From assembly GCF_027706745.1 (NCBI RefSeq), contig NZ_JAQFWP010000002.1:124001-188000 (forward strand): 64,000 nt of DNA, written 5' to 3'. A program made the position numbers and the translations under genes. How positions within the stretch are numbered: position 1 is the stretch's first letter; each line of letters starts with the position of its first letter. Positions 48,382 to 57,603 of this stretch are shown piece by piece. Source of the DNA: Nocardiopsis suaedae (GTDB taxonomy: Bacteria > Actinomycetota > Actinomycetes > Streptosporangiales > Streptosporangiaceae). The notes beneath the pieces were generated by a model. It had not been told where the DNA came from. It searched no databases and saw nothing but the letters and a program-made list of their open reading frames with translations.

Positions 48382-49998
48382 GTGGACCTGGTCATATCCG
48401 GCGCGCGGGTCATCGACGGCGGGGGAGGGCCCTCCTTCACCGCCGATGTCGGCGTCGAGGGCGGGCGGATCACCGCGGTCCGCCGCGGCGGCGGACCGCC
48501 CCTCACCGGCGCGCAGCGCCTGGACGCCGACGGGCTCGCCCTGGCGCCCGGCTTCATCGACATGCACGCCCACTCCGACCTGGCCCTGCTGCGCGACCCC
48601 GACCATTCGGCCAAGGTCGCCCAGGGCGTCACCCTGGAGGTCCTCGGGCAGGACGGCCTCAGCTACGCGCCGGTCGACGACCGCACCCTGGAGCAGGTGC
48701 GCCGCGCCATCACCGGGTGGAACGGCGACGGGTCCGACATCGACTTCGACTGGCGGACGGTGGGGGAGTACCTGGACCGCCTCGACCGGCAGGGCATCGC
48801 GGTCAACGCCGCCTACCTGGTGCCGCAGGGGTCGGTGCGCATGCTCGCCCTGGGGTGGGAGGACCGCGAGCCGACCGCCGCGGAGCTCGACCGGATGCGG
48901 CGACTGGTCGCCGAGGGCATGGAGCAGGGCGCCGTCGGAATGTCGTCCGGGCTCACCTACACGCCCGGCATGTACGCCTCGGGTGCCGAGCTCGCCGAGC
49001 TGTGCGCGGTGGTCGCCCGGTACGGCGGCTACTACTGCCCCCACCACCGTTCCTACGGGGCCGGTGCGCTCGACGCCTACGCCGAGATGGTGGACCTGGC
49101 CCGCCGGACCGGGTGCGCCCTGCACCTGGCCCACGCCACCATGAACTTCGCGCCGAACAAGGGGCGCGCTCAGGAGTTGCTGGACCTGGTCGACCGCGCG
49201 CTGGAGGACGGCGTCGACGTCACCCTGGACACCTACCCCTACACCCCCGGCTCGACGACGCTGGCGGCGATGCTGCCGAGCCGGGCGAGCGAGGGCGGTC
49301 CCGACGCGGTCCTCGCCCGCCTGGCCGACCCGGAGGAGACGGCGCGCATCCGCCACGTGATGGAGGCGGAGGGGTCCGACGGCTGTCACGGGGTGCCCAT
49401 CGAGTGGGACACCATCGAGATCTCCGGGGTGTCCGACCCGGCGCTGTCCCCCTACGTCGGCAAGTCCGTCGCCGCGTCGGCGGCCGAGCGCGGCGAGGAG
49501 CCGTTCACAACGGCGCACCGGCTGCTGGTGGAGGACCGGCTCGGGACGACGATCCTGCAGCACGTCGGGCACGAGGAGAACGTGCGGGCCATCATGGGCC
49601 ACCGGGTGCACTCCGGCGGCAGCGACGGCATCCTCCAGGGCGACAAGCCGCACCCCCGGGCCTACGGCACCTTCCCGCGCTACCTCGGCCACTACGCGCG
49701 CGACGAGGGCGTGCTGGCGCTGGAGGAGTGCGTCGCCCACCTGACGTCCCGCCCGGCGGCGCGGCTGGGACTGGCCGACCGGGGCCGGGTGCGCGAGGGG
49801 TACAGGGCCGACCTGGTCCTGTTCGCCCCGGAGACGGTGGACGCGGGGGCCACGTTCGAGCGCCCGCGCGCGCTCCCGGTGGGCGTGCCGCACGTGCTGG
49901 TCGACGGGCGCTTCGCCGTCCGCGACGGGGTGCGCACCGATGTGCTGGCGGGCCGGGCGGTGCGCGGTGGCCGGAACCGGCCACCGGAATCGGTGTGA
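48382..49998 (+). CDS. N-acyl-D-amino-acid deacylase (D-aminoacylase)
   Basis: A 538-residue amidohydrolase-superfamily enzyme. Metal-ligand motifs are FIDMHAHSD (near residue 57), CPHHRSYG, LHLAHATMN and GSDGILQGDKPHP followed by YGTFPRYLG, all features of D-aminoacylases. They hydrolyse N-acyl-D-amino acids to the D-amino acid and acyl group, using one or two zinc ions. AGGAGG precedes the GTG at 48382. It is in an operon with the deaminase; ridA and iclR face it. Probable role: use of N-acylated D-amino acids from peptidoglycan or peptide natural products. Confidence 0.92.
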   Translation: MDLVISGARVIDGGGGPSFTADVGVEGGRITAVRRGGGPPLTGAQRLDADGLALAPGFIDMHAHSDLALLRDPDHSAKVAQGVTLEVLGQDGLSYAPVDDRTLEQVRRAITGWNGDGSDIDFDWRTVGEYLDRLDRQGIAVNAAYLVPQGSVRMLALGWEDREPTAAELDRMRRLVAEGMEQGAVGMSSGLTYTPGMYASGAELAELCAVVARYGGYYCPHHRSYGAGALDAYAEMVDLARRTGCALHLAHATMNFAPNKGRAQELLDLVDRALEDGVDVTLDTYPYTPGSTTLAAMLPSRASEGGPDAVLARLADPEETARIRHVMEAEGSDGCHGVPIEWDTIEISGVSDPALSPYVGKSVAASAAERGEEPFTTAHRLLVEDRLGTTILQHVGHEENVRAIMGHRVHSGGSDGILQGDKPHPRAYGTFPRYLGHYARDEGVLALEECVAHLTSRPAARLGLADRGRVREGYRADLVLFAPETVDAGATFERPRALPVGVPHVLVDGRFAVRDGVRTDVLAGRAVRGGRNRPPESV

Positions 49999-50108
49999 GT
50001 TCCGGGTGAGCGCTGCCGTGGTTGGCTTCCCTCTGCGAGGAGGTGGTGCTTTTGTGGCACCCGCGACCGATGAGGGAAAAAGCGGCGGAAGAAATTCCGG
50101 AAACCTGT

Positions 50109-51341
50109 ATGTCCGAATCCGGGCTGCCGCTGGCCGCGCACATGGTCGAGTCGATGGACGCGGCCGACGCCCTGTGGGACGGCTACCTCTCCCCGGCCTT
50201 CCGCGAGGGGCTCGCCGCGGACATCGGGGAGGGGAGCGCGCGGGCGCTGTACCGCTGGCTGTCGGCCCTGTCCGGGCTGGGCCGGTGCACCCCCGGCTAC
50301 CAGCGGCTGCACGCGGCCCGCTACTCCGGCGACCCGGCCGTCGCCCCGGTCCCGGTGGCGCCCCGCACCGGGCGCCACGAGCGCGCCTCGTCGTACCTGA
50401 CGGCCCTCTTCCTCCGCGAGGAAGGGTGGTCGCGCGAGGCGGCCGAATGGGCGGGATACGCCGTCGGCGGATGGAGGGTGAACGTCCTCCGAGAGGCGGC
50501 CGATTCCGAGGAGTGGGGCGGTGCGGAATGGCGCGCCCTCCAACGCGACCTCTTCCACGGAATGACCGGTGCGGCCGGATTCCCTCTGGAATCGCTCGCC
50601 TGGCACGTTCCTTCCCCGGGCGTTCAACTCGCCTGTTCGGGCGCGGTCATCCTGGCCGACCGGGTGGCCGCGCAAGGGGGAGAGCTTCCGGCGGCCGCGC
50701 CCCCGGCCCTGGCCGACCTGTCCGCCCCGGGCGGCGGCACGGGCGACCCCCGGGTGCACGAGGCGGCCCTGGAGGCCGCCTTCGAGATGGAGACGCCCGG
50801 CCTCCTGCTGATCGCCTCCCCTGACGGCACCGAGGCCGCCTTCGCCGCCGCGGAGGTCCTGGCCGCAAAGTTCGGGCTCGACGGGTTCTTCTACGCCCTG
50901 CCCACCCAGGAGGCCCTGGACGCCGCGGCCGACCGGGTCGTGGGAGAGCGGCGCAGGAGCCTCAACGGGATGGGCACGCTGGAACAGCTCCGGCTCGACC
51001 AGGCCGACACCACCGACCCGCGCATGATGCTCCGGCAGCTCACCCTGGTGACCCGGGCCGTGATCATCGACGCGGCCGATACCTCCGCCACCTCCGCCGA
51101 CACTGCGGCCGTCCCGGCCCCGCGCAGGGCGCGGCGGCTGCCGCGGGCCGTCCCGCCCGCCCTGTCCTGGCTCGGCGAGCACGGGGTGCCCGCGGTGCTC
51201 CTCACCCCCGACCTGGGCGAAGGGGAGCGGGGCGCGCTCTTCGAGGCCTACACCGGTGATCTGCTGGTGCGGCCCAGGCAGGGGACCTCGCCGCGGATCA
51301 CCTGGGCCACCGCCCCCCAGCGGCGGTCCCGGGCCGCGTGA
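50109..51341 (+). CDS. Stand-alone, catalytically degraded Cas3-like protein
   Basis: A 410-residue protein that follows the Cas3 order. Residues 6-20 (LPLAAHMVESMDAAD) match the Cas3 HD N-terminus. RALYRWLSALSGLGRCTPGYQ (46-65) occupies the place of WLxGxHDxGKxxPxFQ, so the HD pair is SG. RHERASSYL (89-97) and VGGW (119-122) stand for RHDL and VGGHHG, and SGAVILADRVAAQ (177-189) for SGxVIxADWIASN. PGLLLIASPDG-TEAAFAAAEVLAA (230-253) has lost the Walker A GEGKT. AVIIDAADTSA replaces the DEVH box, and ALSWLGEHGVPAVLLTPDL replaces LSATL. It is cut short after the first RecA domain. No cas gene or array adjoins it. The start could be upstream (50052 TTG, GGAGG). Role unknown. Confidence 0.72.
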   Translation: MSESGLPLAAHMVESMDAADALWDGYLSPAFREGLAADIGEGSARALYRWLSALSGLGRCTPGYQRLHAARYSGDPAVAPVPVAPRTGRHERASSYLTALFLREEGWSREAAEWAGYAVGGWRVNVLREAADSEEWGGAEWRALQRDLFHGMTGAAGFPLESLAWHVPSPGVQLACSGAVILADRVAAQGGELPAAAPPALADLSAPGGGTGDPRVHEAALEAAFEMETPGLLLIASPDGTEAAFAAAEVLAAKFGLDGFFYALPTQEALDAAADRVVGERRRSLNGMGTLEQLRLDQADTTDPRMMLRQLTLVTRAVIIDAADTSATSADTAAVPAPRRARRLPRAVPPALSWLGEHGVPAVLLTPDLGEGERGALFEAYTGDLLVRPRQGTSPRITWATAPQRRSRAA

Positions 51342-51369
51342 GCCACCGGATCCGGGGCACGGAGGCCGG

Positions 51370-52113
51370 TCACGGGAGCGGGACGGTCAGCCCGGGCCGG
51401 GCGACCGTCGTGGGCCCCTGGAAGGACGTGGCCGCCGCCCGCTCCGCCTCGGCGGGGGAGGTCCCCGGCCACAGGTGGGTCAGGACCAGGCGGGCCGCCC
51501 CGGCCTGGGCCGCGTACCTCCCGGCGAGCTCGGCGGAGAGCAGGTACGGCGCCTCCAGGAGGGGGACGCGGTCGACGAAGGTCGCCTCGCACAGCAGCAG
51601 GTCGGCACCGGCCGCCAGCTCGGTGATGTGCGGGCTGGGCCCGGTGTCGCCGGTGTAGGCGAAGACCGTCCCCGCGGCCGTCAGGCGCAGCCCGGCGTTG
51701 GGGACGTGGTGCGGCAGCCGCCGCGTCTCGGCGAGGAACGGGCCGACCGGGAAGGCGTCCCCGGGGTCGAACGACCGCAGGTCCCAGGCGCCGTCCACCG
51801 CGGAGCCGCGGTCGAGGGCGAGCACGGCGTCCAGCGCGCCGTGCGGGGCGTGCACGGCCAGCCGGGGGCAGGGCGGGTCGGCGTAGGCGCGGGCCCGCAG
51901 CAGCGGGGCGAGGTCGGCGCAGTGGTCCGGATGGCCGTGGCTGACCAGGACCGCGTCGACGGCGGCGGGCGAGGTGTGCTCCTGCAGGCGCGGCATCACC
52001 GCGAACCCGGGGTCGACGAGCAGCCGGAAGCCCTGGTGCACCAGGAGGTAGCCGCTGCACGCCTGGGCGGCCGTCGGCCAGGCGCCGCTCCCGCCCAGAA
52101 CCGTCAGCCTCAT
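51370..52113 (-). CDS. MBL-fold metallo-hydrolase (RNase Z-like)
   Basis: A 247-residue metallo-beta-lactamase-fold enzyme. The metal site HGHPDHCADL is near residue 60; a later His (ETRRLPHHVPN), AYTGDTGPSP and LTHLWPG complete the ligand set. The N-terminal RLTVLGGSGAWP resembles RNase Z/PqsE-type proteins, but the RNase Z flexible arm is absent. No Shine-Dalgarno is seen before the ATG; TAGGGT (52127-52122) ends eight bases upstream, so the message may be leaderless. It is convergent with the Cas3-like gene, with 28 bases between stops. The substrate is unknown. Confidence 0.85.
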   Translation of the reverse strand: MRLTVLGGSGAWPTAAQACSGYLLVHQGFRLLVDPGFAVMPRLQEHTSPAAVDAVLVSHGHPDHCADLAPLLRARAYADPPCPRLAVHAPHGALDAVLALDRGSAVDGAWDLRSFDPGDAFPVGPFLAETRRLPHHVPNAGLRLTAAGTVFAYTGDTGPSPHITELAAGADLLLCEATFVDRVPLLEAPYLLSAELAGRYAAQAGAARLVLTHLWPGTSPAEAERAAATSFQGPTTVARPGLTVPLP

Positions 52114-52133
52114 GTGCGGCGACCCTATCCGGT

Positions 52134-52727
52134 TCAGCCCTCGACCATCGAAAGGCGCGCCAGCTCGGGGTGGTGGAGCAGGTGGTCCGGGCCGAAGGCC
52201 AGGTAGGACACCGCCACCGCCAGCCACGGCACCGCCGGGCCCTGCCAGCGCAGCGGCTCGGTCTCGTTGAAGAGCTGCACCAGCGCCCACTGGTCGAGCA
52301 TCGGGTTGACCTGCATGTTCCTCGAATGGTGCCAGGAGAGCCAGCGGGTGCCCTCGACGAGCGCCAGCAGGCGCCGGTCGGTCACGTAGACCTGGACGCG
52401 CTGCTGCTCCCGCCACTGCGGCGCCGCCATGGCCTGGGCGCGGTTGCGCGCCGAGGCGTTCCCGATCGCCTGCGCGGTGAGCCCGGCGGCGACGAACGCC
52501 GGCGAGCCGAAATAGAAGCCGTTGGACTGCTGGTACTCCACGTCCATCGTGTAGAAGCGCGAGTAGTCGGCCACGAGCTCGGCGTGGGCGACCTCCCCGG
52601 GCTCCAGGCGGACGGGGACGAACGGCAGCCGGGGCAGCTCCAGGCCGGACAGGAGCGCGTCGCGCAGGTCGACCCCGCTCTCCCAGCCGGTCTGCCACAT
52701 CTGCTGCTCGGGGGGCATCCCGGTCAT
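52134..52727 (-). CDS. Conserved-looking soluble protein, unknown function
   Basis: A 197-residue protein without membrane helices. A central PH-like or bacterial SH3-like beta region is suggested by VYVTDRRLLALVEGTRWLSWHHS, and VRLEPGEVAHAELVADYSRFY appears earlier. I do not recognise the family. It starts 8 bases after the GGGAG that ends the upstream gene; the two overlap or abut (the stop of the upstream gene is at 52733-52735). This places both in one transcript: the single-pass membrane protein at 52733-53443, then this protein. Confidence 0.6.
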   Translation of the reverse strand: MTGMPPEQQMWQTGWESGVDLRDALLSGLELPRLPFVPVRLEPGEVAHAELVADYSRFYTMDVEYQQSNGFYFGSPAFVAAGLTAQAIGNASARNRAQAMAAPQWREQQRVQVYVTDRRLLALVEGTRWLSWHHSRNMQVNPMLDQWALVQLFNETEPLRWQGPAVPWLAVAVSYLAFGPDHLLHHPELARLSMVEG

Positions 52728-52732
52728 GCGCA

Positions 52733-53443
52733 TCACTCCCAGACGGTGGCCTGAAGGGTGGCCGTGCCGACCCCTCCAGGGGACGAGACGGCTTCGATGG
52801 AGGCGACGCGCCCCTGGTCGGTCTGGACGCAGAAGCGGGCGCCCGGGGTGAAATCGGCGCCGGAGGTCCCGTTGGTCTCGATGGCGTCGAGGCAGGCGGC
52901 CTTGTCGGGGGCCTGCCCGCCCTCGGGGAGCGGGGCGATGCCGCCCGAGGAGTTCTCGAAGGCCACGCCGTCGATGTTGGGGCGCAGGACGAAGTCGCGC
53001 CCGTCGATCCGGCTGTCGGTCCGCAGCGGCGGGTCGGTGTCCAGGTCGACGTAGGTGTACGGGCTGGCGACCTCGACGCTGAGCTCGTCCTCGAACAGGA
53101 CGGTGTCCTCCTGCTCCTGGCCGGCGGAGTCCTCGGCGGCCGCCTCGCCCCGCCCGCCGCCCCCGTCCCCGCCGGACTCAGTGCCGGAGCCCTGGGCGCC
53201 CTCCTGGGCCCCGCCCTGGGAGCCGTCCGCGCCTGCGCTCGCCTCGCCCTCCCCGCCGCGCCCCGCGGTGAGGAAGACGACCGCCGCGGCGACGAGCACG
53301 GCGAACCCGAGGAAGACGACCGCCACCCCGAGCGCCTTGTTGCCGCCGCCTCCGCCGGATCCCTTCGCGGCGGGTGTACCCGGAGGCGGCGGAGGCTGCG
53401 GATAGGACCGGCCGCCCGTGCCAGAGGGAGGGGGGTAGCTCAA
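52733..53443 (-). CDS. Pro/Gly-rich single-pass membrane protein, unknown function
   Basis: A 236-residue protein with a Pro-rich cytoplasmic tail (about 1-35), one membrane helix ([21 protein letters not shown]), a Gly/Glu/Ser-rich linker ([18 protein letters not shown]) and an exported domain of ~120 residues with cysteines CLDAIE and RFCVQT. It has the same plan as the gene at 30672-31436. The start is probably TTG at 53443, giving [11 protein letters not shown], with GGAG six bases upstream; a TTG at 53455 is an alternative. It is divergent from the 1140-residue AAA+ gene, which may share its promoter region. Confidence 0.68.
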   Translation of the reverse strand: MSYPPPSGTGGRSYPQPPPPPGTPAAKGSGGGGGNKALGVAVVFLGFAVLVAAAVVFLTAGRGGEGEASAGADGSQGGAQEGAQGSGTESGGDGGGGRGEAAAEDSAGQEQEDTVLFEDELSVEVASPYTYVDLDTDPPLRTDSRIDGRDFVLRPNIDGVAFENSSGGIAPLPEGGQAPDKAACLDAIETNGTSGADFTPGARFCVQTDQGRVASIEAVSSPGGVGTATLQATVWE

Positions 53444-53664
53444 CGGGATCTCCAACCCAGGTCTTCGGGAGCGGATGGGCGCTCGCCCGTGGACGCCGGA
53501 ATTCTACGGGGCCCAGGAAGGGCGGATCGGCCGCATCCGTCGACACGGTCGTGCATCGTCCGAACACCGGGCCGGACGGGGCGATACCGTACGGACCGTA
53601 CCGTTGCGGGCGCGCCGGTCGCCGGTGGTGGTGGAACGCCCCCTGTCCCCTCTGGAGTGCATGG

Positions 53665-56600
53665 ATGTTCACGGTCCACGTGTCGAGGTCCGCGCGCGGC
53701 GCGGCCTCCGGTCTCGATGAGATCCTCCGGCACCCCTCGTGCGCCGGGATGGACCTCTACCTGCACGTGGACCCCGGGGAGTACACGGCCGACGCGGCGC
53801 ACGTCGTGGACCGCCACGTGATCGTGGTGCCGACCCAGGGCCCGGGCACGGTGTCGGTCTCGGTGGCCGACGACGCCGTCTTCGAGGTGCGCCAGGGCCG
53901 CCTGGAGCTGTACGGGATCGAGGTGGTCGGCGGGTCGCAGCAGCACCCCGGCATCGAGCTGTACCCCGGCACCTCCATGAAGGCCCTGGACTGCGTCTTC
54001 GCCCTGCCGCTCGGCATCGCCGCGGACGCGGCCCCGGTGGACCTGGAGGGGTGCCGGGTCTCCGGCGGCACGCTGCGCATGCGCGGCGGTGGCGGCCGGG
54101 TCGTCGACACCGCCTTCGACCGCGGCGGGGCGGAGGTCACCGGGGAGGCGCGGGCCGAACTGCGGGGGCTGCGCTTCACCGGCCCGTCGCAGAGCCACGC
54201 CCTGGTGGTCGCCGACCGCGCCGCCCCTGAGATCACGGAGTGCTCCTTCACCGGCACGGGCACCGAGGAGAACCTCACCGTGGGCGTGGTGGGAGGAGCG
54301 TCCCCCTCCTTCACCGACTGCACCGTCGAGGACGCCGCCGGGCGGGGGGTCTGGGCGGGACAGCGCTCGACCCCCACCTTCACCCGGCTGCGGGTGTCCG
54401 GCGGTATCCGCGACCAGGTCGCCCTGCTGGTCGAGGAGGACTCCCGGGCGACGTTCCGGGACTGCGCCGTCAGCGCGGCCGCCGGGCCGGTCCTCTTCGT
54501 GCACCAGTCCGAGGCGCGCGTGTCCGGGCTGGAGGTGGACGGTGCCGCTGCCGACGTGTTCCAAGGGGTGGGCGGCCGGATCAGCGTGGACGGCGCCAGG
54601 CTCCGGGACGTCTCCGGCACCGCGCTCAATCTGCAGGGCGCCGCCCGTGCGGAGGTCCGGGGGCTCGACATGCGCTCCTCCCCCTCACAGGCCGGGGAGG
54701 AGCCCAAGCCGGGGATCCGCCTGTCCGGCTCTCGCGCCGACATCGACGGCTCCACCATCACCGGGACCGGGGCCGGGATCGGGGTGATCGCGCGCGAGAG
54801 CTCCCTCGCCCTGCGCTCGGTCGAGATCAGCGGCGTGCTCTCCGGCGTGCGCATCCTGGACGACACCACTCTCAAAGCCGAAGGGCTGACCGTCGCCCGC
54901 TGCCACAGGAGCGCGCTGCTGGCGGACTCGGGGGCCTACGGCGAGGTCTCCGGGGCCGACCTGCGGGTCCTGGGCGGGGGGACCAACGGCGTCACCGTAG
55001 GGGACGGGGGCCGCATCGCCCTCAAGGACTCCACGGTCGCCGGGGGCACGAACGGGATCGCGGTCACGGACGGCGGCGCGGCGACCGTCGAGGAGACCAC
55101 CATCACCGGCGTGAACCAGGTCGGCGCCGGGGTCAAGGGGACCGGGCGGCTCCGCCTGGTGCGCTGCACGCTGCGCCGCAACGGGCAGAAGGACCTCCAC
55201 GCCGACCCCGGGTCCGTGCTCCAGGTGGAGGACACCGAGACCGAGAAGGGCCTCCCCGAGCAGGCGGTGCGCGCGGCCGCCGACCGGAGCGCCCCGGCCC
55301 CCGCCCCCGCCCCGCCCCCCGACACCGATGCGCGCCCGCTCGGCGAGGTCCTCGCCGAGCTCGACGCGATGGTCGGCCTCGACGGGGTGAAGAAGGAGGT
55401 CCGCGCGCTGGTCGACCTGCACCGGGTGAACGCCAAGCGCGTCGAGGCCGGGCTGCCGAGCCTCGACTTCAGCAGGCACCTGGTGTTCTCCGGTCCGCCC
55501 GGCACCGGCAAGACCACCGTGGCGCGCATCTACGGGCAGGTGCTGCGCTCCCTCGGGGTGCTGGAGCGGGGCGGCTTCATCGAGGCCTCCCGCGCCGACC
55601 TCGTCGGCGAGCACCTCGGCGAGACCACGCGCAAGACCACCGAGCTGTTCCAGCGCGCCCGCGGCGGCGTGCTGTTCATCGACGAGGCCTACGCCCTCTC
55701 CCGCTCCTTCGGCAGCGGCGCCGACTTCGGCCAGGAGGCCATCGACGCCATGATCAAGCTGATGGAGGACGCGCGCGAGGAGGTCGTCGTGGTCTTCGCG
55801 GGCTACTCCGACGAGATGCGCACCTTCCTCGCCGCCAACCCGGGCCTGAAGTCCCGCGTCTCGCGCACCGTGGAGTTCCCCAACTACCAGCCCGAGCAGC
55901 TCGCCACCATCTTCACGGCCATGGCCGAGGGCAAGGGGTACATCCTCGGCCGGGGCGTGCGGGACCTGGTGGTCCGGCACTTCCAGGGGCAGACGCAGGA
56001 CGCCTCCTTCGGCAACGGCCGCGAGGCGCGGCGCATGTTCGAGCACGTGGTGCAGCGCCAGGCCAGCCGCCTGGTGGCCGACGGGGCCACCTCCGCCGAC
56101 GACCTCAGCCGGATCGTCCCGGGCGACCTGGAGGGCGCGGTCGACCCCGGGCTGACCGCCCGGGTGGGGGCCCCGCGCGACGAGCGGCAGGCCCAGACGC
56201 TGATGCGGCGCCTGGAGGCCATGGTGGGCCTGGACAGCGCCAAGCGCGAGGTGGCCGAGCTGACCAGCCTCATCTCGGCCGGGCGGCGCCGCCAGGCCGC
56301 CGGGCTGGAGGCGCCGCTGCCCTCCCGCAACCTGGTCTTCGCCGGGCCGCCCGGCACCGGCAAGACGACCGTGGCGCGCATCTACGGCGAGCTCCTGGCC
56401 GCCCTGGGGGTACTGGCCCAGGGGCAGGTGGTGGAGGCCTCCCGCGCCGACCTGGTGGGCCGGTACCAGGGGCACACCGCGCAGCAGACCCGCGAGGTGG
56501 TCGAGCGGGCGCGCGGCGGCGTGCTGTTCATCGACGAGGCCTACAGCCTGGCGGGCGGGGGCGGCGGGAACGACTTCGGCGCCGAGGCCGTGGAGACCCT

Positions 56601-57087
56601 GCTCAAGCTGATGGAGGACTACCGGGACGAGGTCGTGGTGATCGCCGCGGGCTACACCGACCGGATGCGCGCGTTCCTCTCCACCAACCCGGGCCTGGCC
56701 TCGCGCTTCTCGCGCACCGTCGACTTCGCCCCCTACACCCCGGGCGAGCTGGTGGACATCTTCGCCGACACCGCCCTGGCAGGGGACTTCCTGGTGCCCG
56801 ACGCCACGCGCGAGGCCGTCGCCTCGGCCGTGCGCTCGGAGCGGGAGCGCTTCTCCCACGGCAACGCCCGGGAGATCCGCAAGCTCTTCGAGGACTCCGT
56901 CGCCCGGCACTCGCGCCGCATCGAGCAGCAGGCGTCCGACGGCCGGGAGCCCACGCTCGAACAGCTCCAGAACCTGCTGCCCGAGGACGTCCTGCCCGGG
57001 GGCGTCCCCGGTGGTGCCGCCGCCCCGGCCTCCCCTGGGGACGGCGCCGCCTCCGCAGCGGATCCGAGCGTGCGCGGACGGCGATAA
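53665..57087 (+). CDS. Right-handed beta-helix fused to two CbxX/SpoVK-type AAA+ ATPases
   Basis: A 1140-residue, soluble protein. Residues ~1-520 form a right-handed parallel beta-helix: short strands recur every ~22 residues ([51 protein letters not shown]-like text). AAA1: Walker [17 protein letters not shown] near 610, Walker [12 protein letters not shown] near 667, [15 protein letters not shown] sensor region. AAA2: Walker A near 895, Walker [12 protein letters not shown] near 951. Both are of the CbxX/CfqX/SpoVK (EccA-like) group. ATG at 53665 follows CTGGAG. The helix may bind a substrate or polymer which the ATPases remodel; this is inference. Confidence 0.85.
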   Translation: MFTVHVSRSARGAASGLDEILRHPSCAGMDLYLHVDPGEYTADAAHVVDRHVIVVPTQGPGTVSVSVADDAVFEVRQGRLELYGIEVVGGSQQHPGIELYPGTSMKALDCVFALPLGIAADAAPVDLEGCRVSGGTLRMRGGGGRVVDTAFDRGGAEVTGEARAELRGLRFTGPSQSHALVVADRAAPEITECSFTGTGTEENLTVGVVGGASPSFTDCTVEDAAGRGVWAGQRSTPTFTRLRVSGGIRDQVALLVEEDSRATFRDCAVSAAAGPVLFVHQSEARVSGLEVDGAAADVFQGVGGRISVDGARLRDVSGTALNLQGAARAEVRGLDMRSSPSQAGEEPKPGIRLSGSRADIDGSTITGTGAGIGVIARESSLALRSVEISGVLSGVRILDDTTLKAEGLTVARCHRSALLADSGAYGEVSGADLRVLGGGTNGVTVGDGGRIALKDSTVAGGTNGIAVTDGGAATVEETTITGVNQVGAGVKGTGRLRLVRCTLRRNGQKDLHADPGSVLQVEDTETEKGLPEQAVRAAADRSAPAPAPAPPPDTDARPLGEVLAELDAMVGLDGVKKEVRALVDLHRVNAKRVEAGLPSLDFSRHLVFSGPPGTGKTTVARIYGQVLRSLGVLERGGFIEASRADLVGEHLGETTRKTTELFQRARGGVLFIDEAYALSRSFGSGADFGQEAIDAMIKLMEDAREEVVVVFAGYSDEMRTFLAANPGLKSRVSRTVEFPNYQPEQLATIFTAMAEGKGYILGRGVRDLVVRHFQGQTQDASFGNGREARRMFEHVVQRQASRLVADGATSADDLSRIVPGDLEGAVDPGLTARVGAPRDERQAQTLMRRLEAMVGLDSAKREVAELTSLISAGRRRQAAGLEAPLPSRNLVFAGPPGTGKTTVARIYGELLAALGVLAQGQVVEASRADLVGRYQGHTAQQTREVVERARGGVLFIDEAYSLAGGGGGNDFGAEAVETLLKLMEDYRDEVVVIAAGYTDRMRAFLSTNPGLASRFSRTVDFAPYTPGELVDIFADTALAGDFLVPDATREAVASAVRSERERFSHGNAREIRKLFEDSVARHSRRIEQQASDGREPTLEQLQNLLPEDVLPGGVPGGAAAPASPGDGAASAADPSVRGRR

Positions 57088-57137
57088 GGTGGCGTTCCGT
57101 CCCCAGCATCGTCACTCACGGAGAGCAGGCGGAACAG

Positions 57138-57506
57138 GTGCGGACGTCGAGTCTTCGCCATAGTCGGGAGCATCGCGGGTCCCGTGGCCGGGCCGGGAGC
57201 GAACCGGACAAGCGGCCATGGCGGGTGCCCCTGGCGGTGTGCGCCGCGGGCCTGCCCGTCGCGGCGGTCGCCGTCGCCTACAGGCGGGGCCTGCCCGTCC
57301 CCGGTGCGCCCCTGGTCAAGTCCGCGCTGCCGGAGTACGTCGAAGCGCTGCCGTGGTTCGCCCACGGGCTGTGGGTGGGGTGCCTGATGCTGCTGGCCAG
57401 CAGCGTCCTGCTGTCCGTCCCCGAGCGCGCGCGCACGCGGTGGCTCGTGTGCGCGCTGGCCGGGGCCACCGTGCTGGCCGCCGCCCTCGCAGGCGCGATC
57501 ACCTGA
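57138..57506 (+). CDS. Small two-helix membrane protein, unknown function
   Basis: A 122-residue protein. A basic N-terminus (SLRHSREHRGSRGRAGS) is followed by three hydrophobic segments: VPLAVCAAGLPVAAVAVAY, HGLWVGCLMLLASSVLL and LVCALAGATVLAAALAGAI. GTG at 57138 follows a GCAGGCGGAACAG stretch. It starts 50 bases after the large AAA+ gene and may be in the same transcript, possibly as a membrane partner; that is only positional inference. Confidence 0.55.
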   Translation: MRTSSLRHSREHRGSRGRAGSEPDKRPWRVPLAVCAAGLPVAAVAVAYRRGLPVPGAPLVKSALPEYVEALPWFAHGLWVGCLMLLASSVLLSVPERARTRWLVCALAGATVLAAALAGAIT

Positions 57507-57529
57507 CGCCGCATGACGCCGCACCGCTC

Positions 57530-57591
57530 GTCGGCCTCGGGAAGAACGACCCTGAGCCCGCGTTGGTAGCGGCGTTCTCCCCGAGGCCGAC
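57530..57591. terminator. Strong bidirectional terminator hairpin
   Basis: GTCGGCCTCGGG (57530-57541) pairs perfectly with CCCGAGGCCGAC (57580-57591); inside, AGAACG (57543-57548) pairs with CGTTCT (57573-57578). The result is an ~18-step stem with a short bulge between convergent genes. Confidence 0.7.
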
Positions 57592-57603
57592 CTGGACGCG
57601 GTG

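Noticed and set aside
45073-49893. A minus-strand open reading frame of about 1600 codons spanning ridA to the deacylase region
   Set aside because: Only its last ~263 codons encode a real protein (IclR). The rest is an open complementary frame caused by high G+C opposite well-recognised plus-strand enzymes.
53440-54564. Minus-strand frame opposite the beta-helix region
   Set aside because: It is an antisense shadow without a recognisable fold, and the plus-strand protein shows regular solenoid repeats and two ATPase domains.
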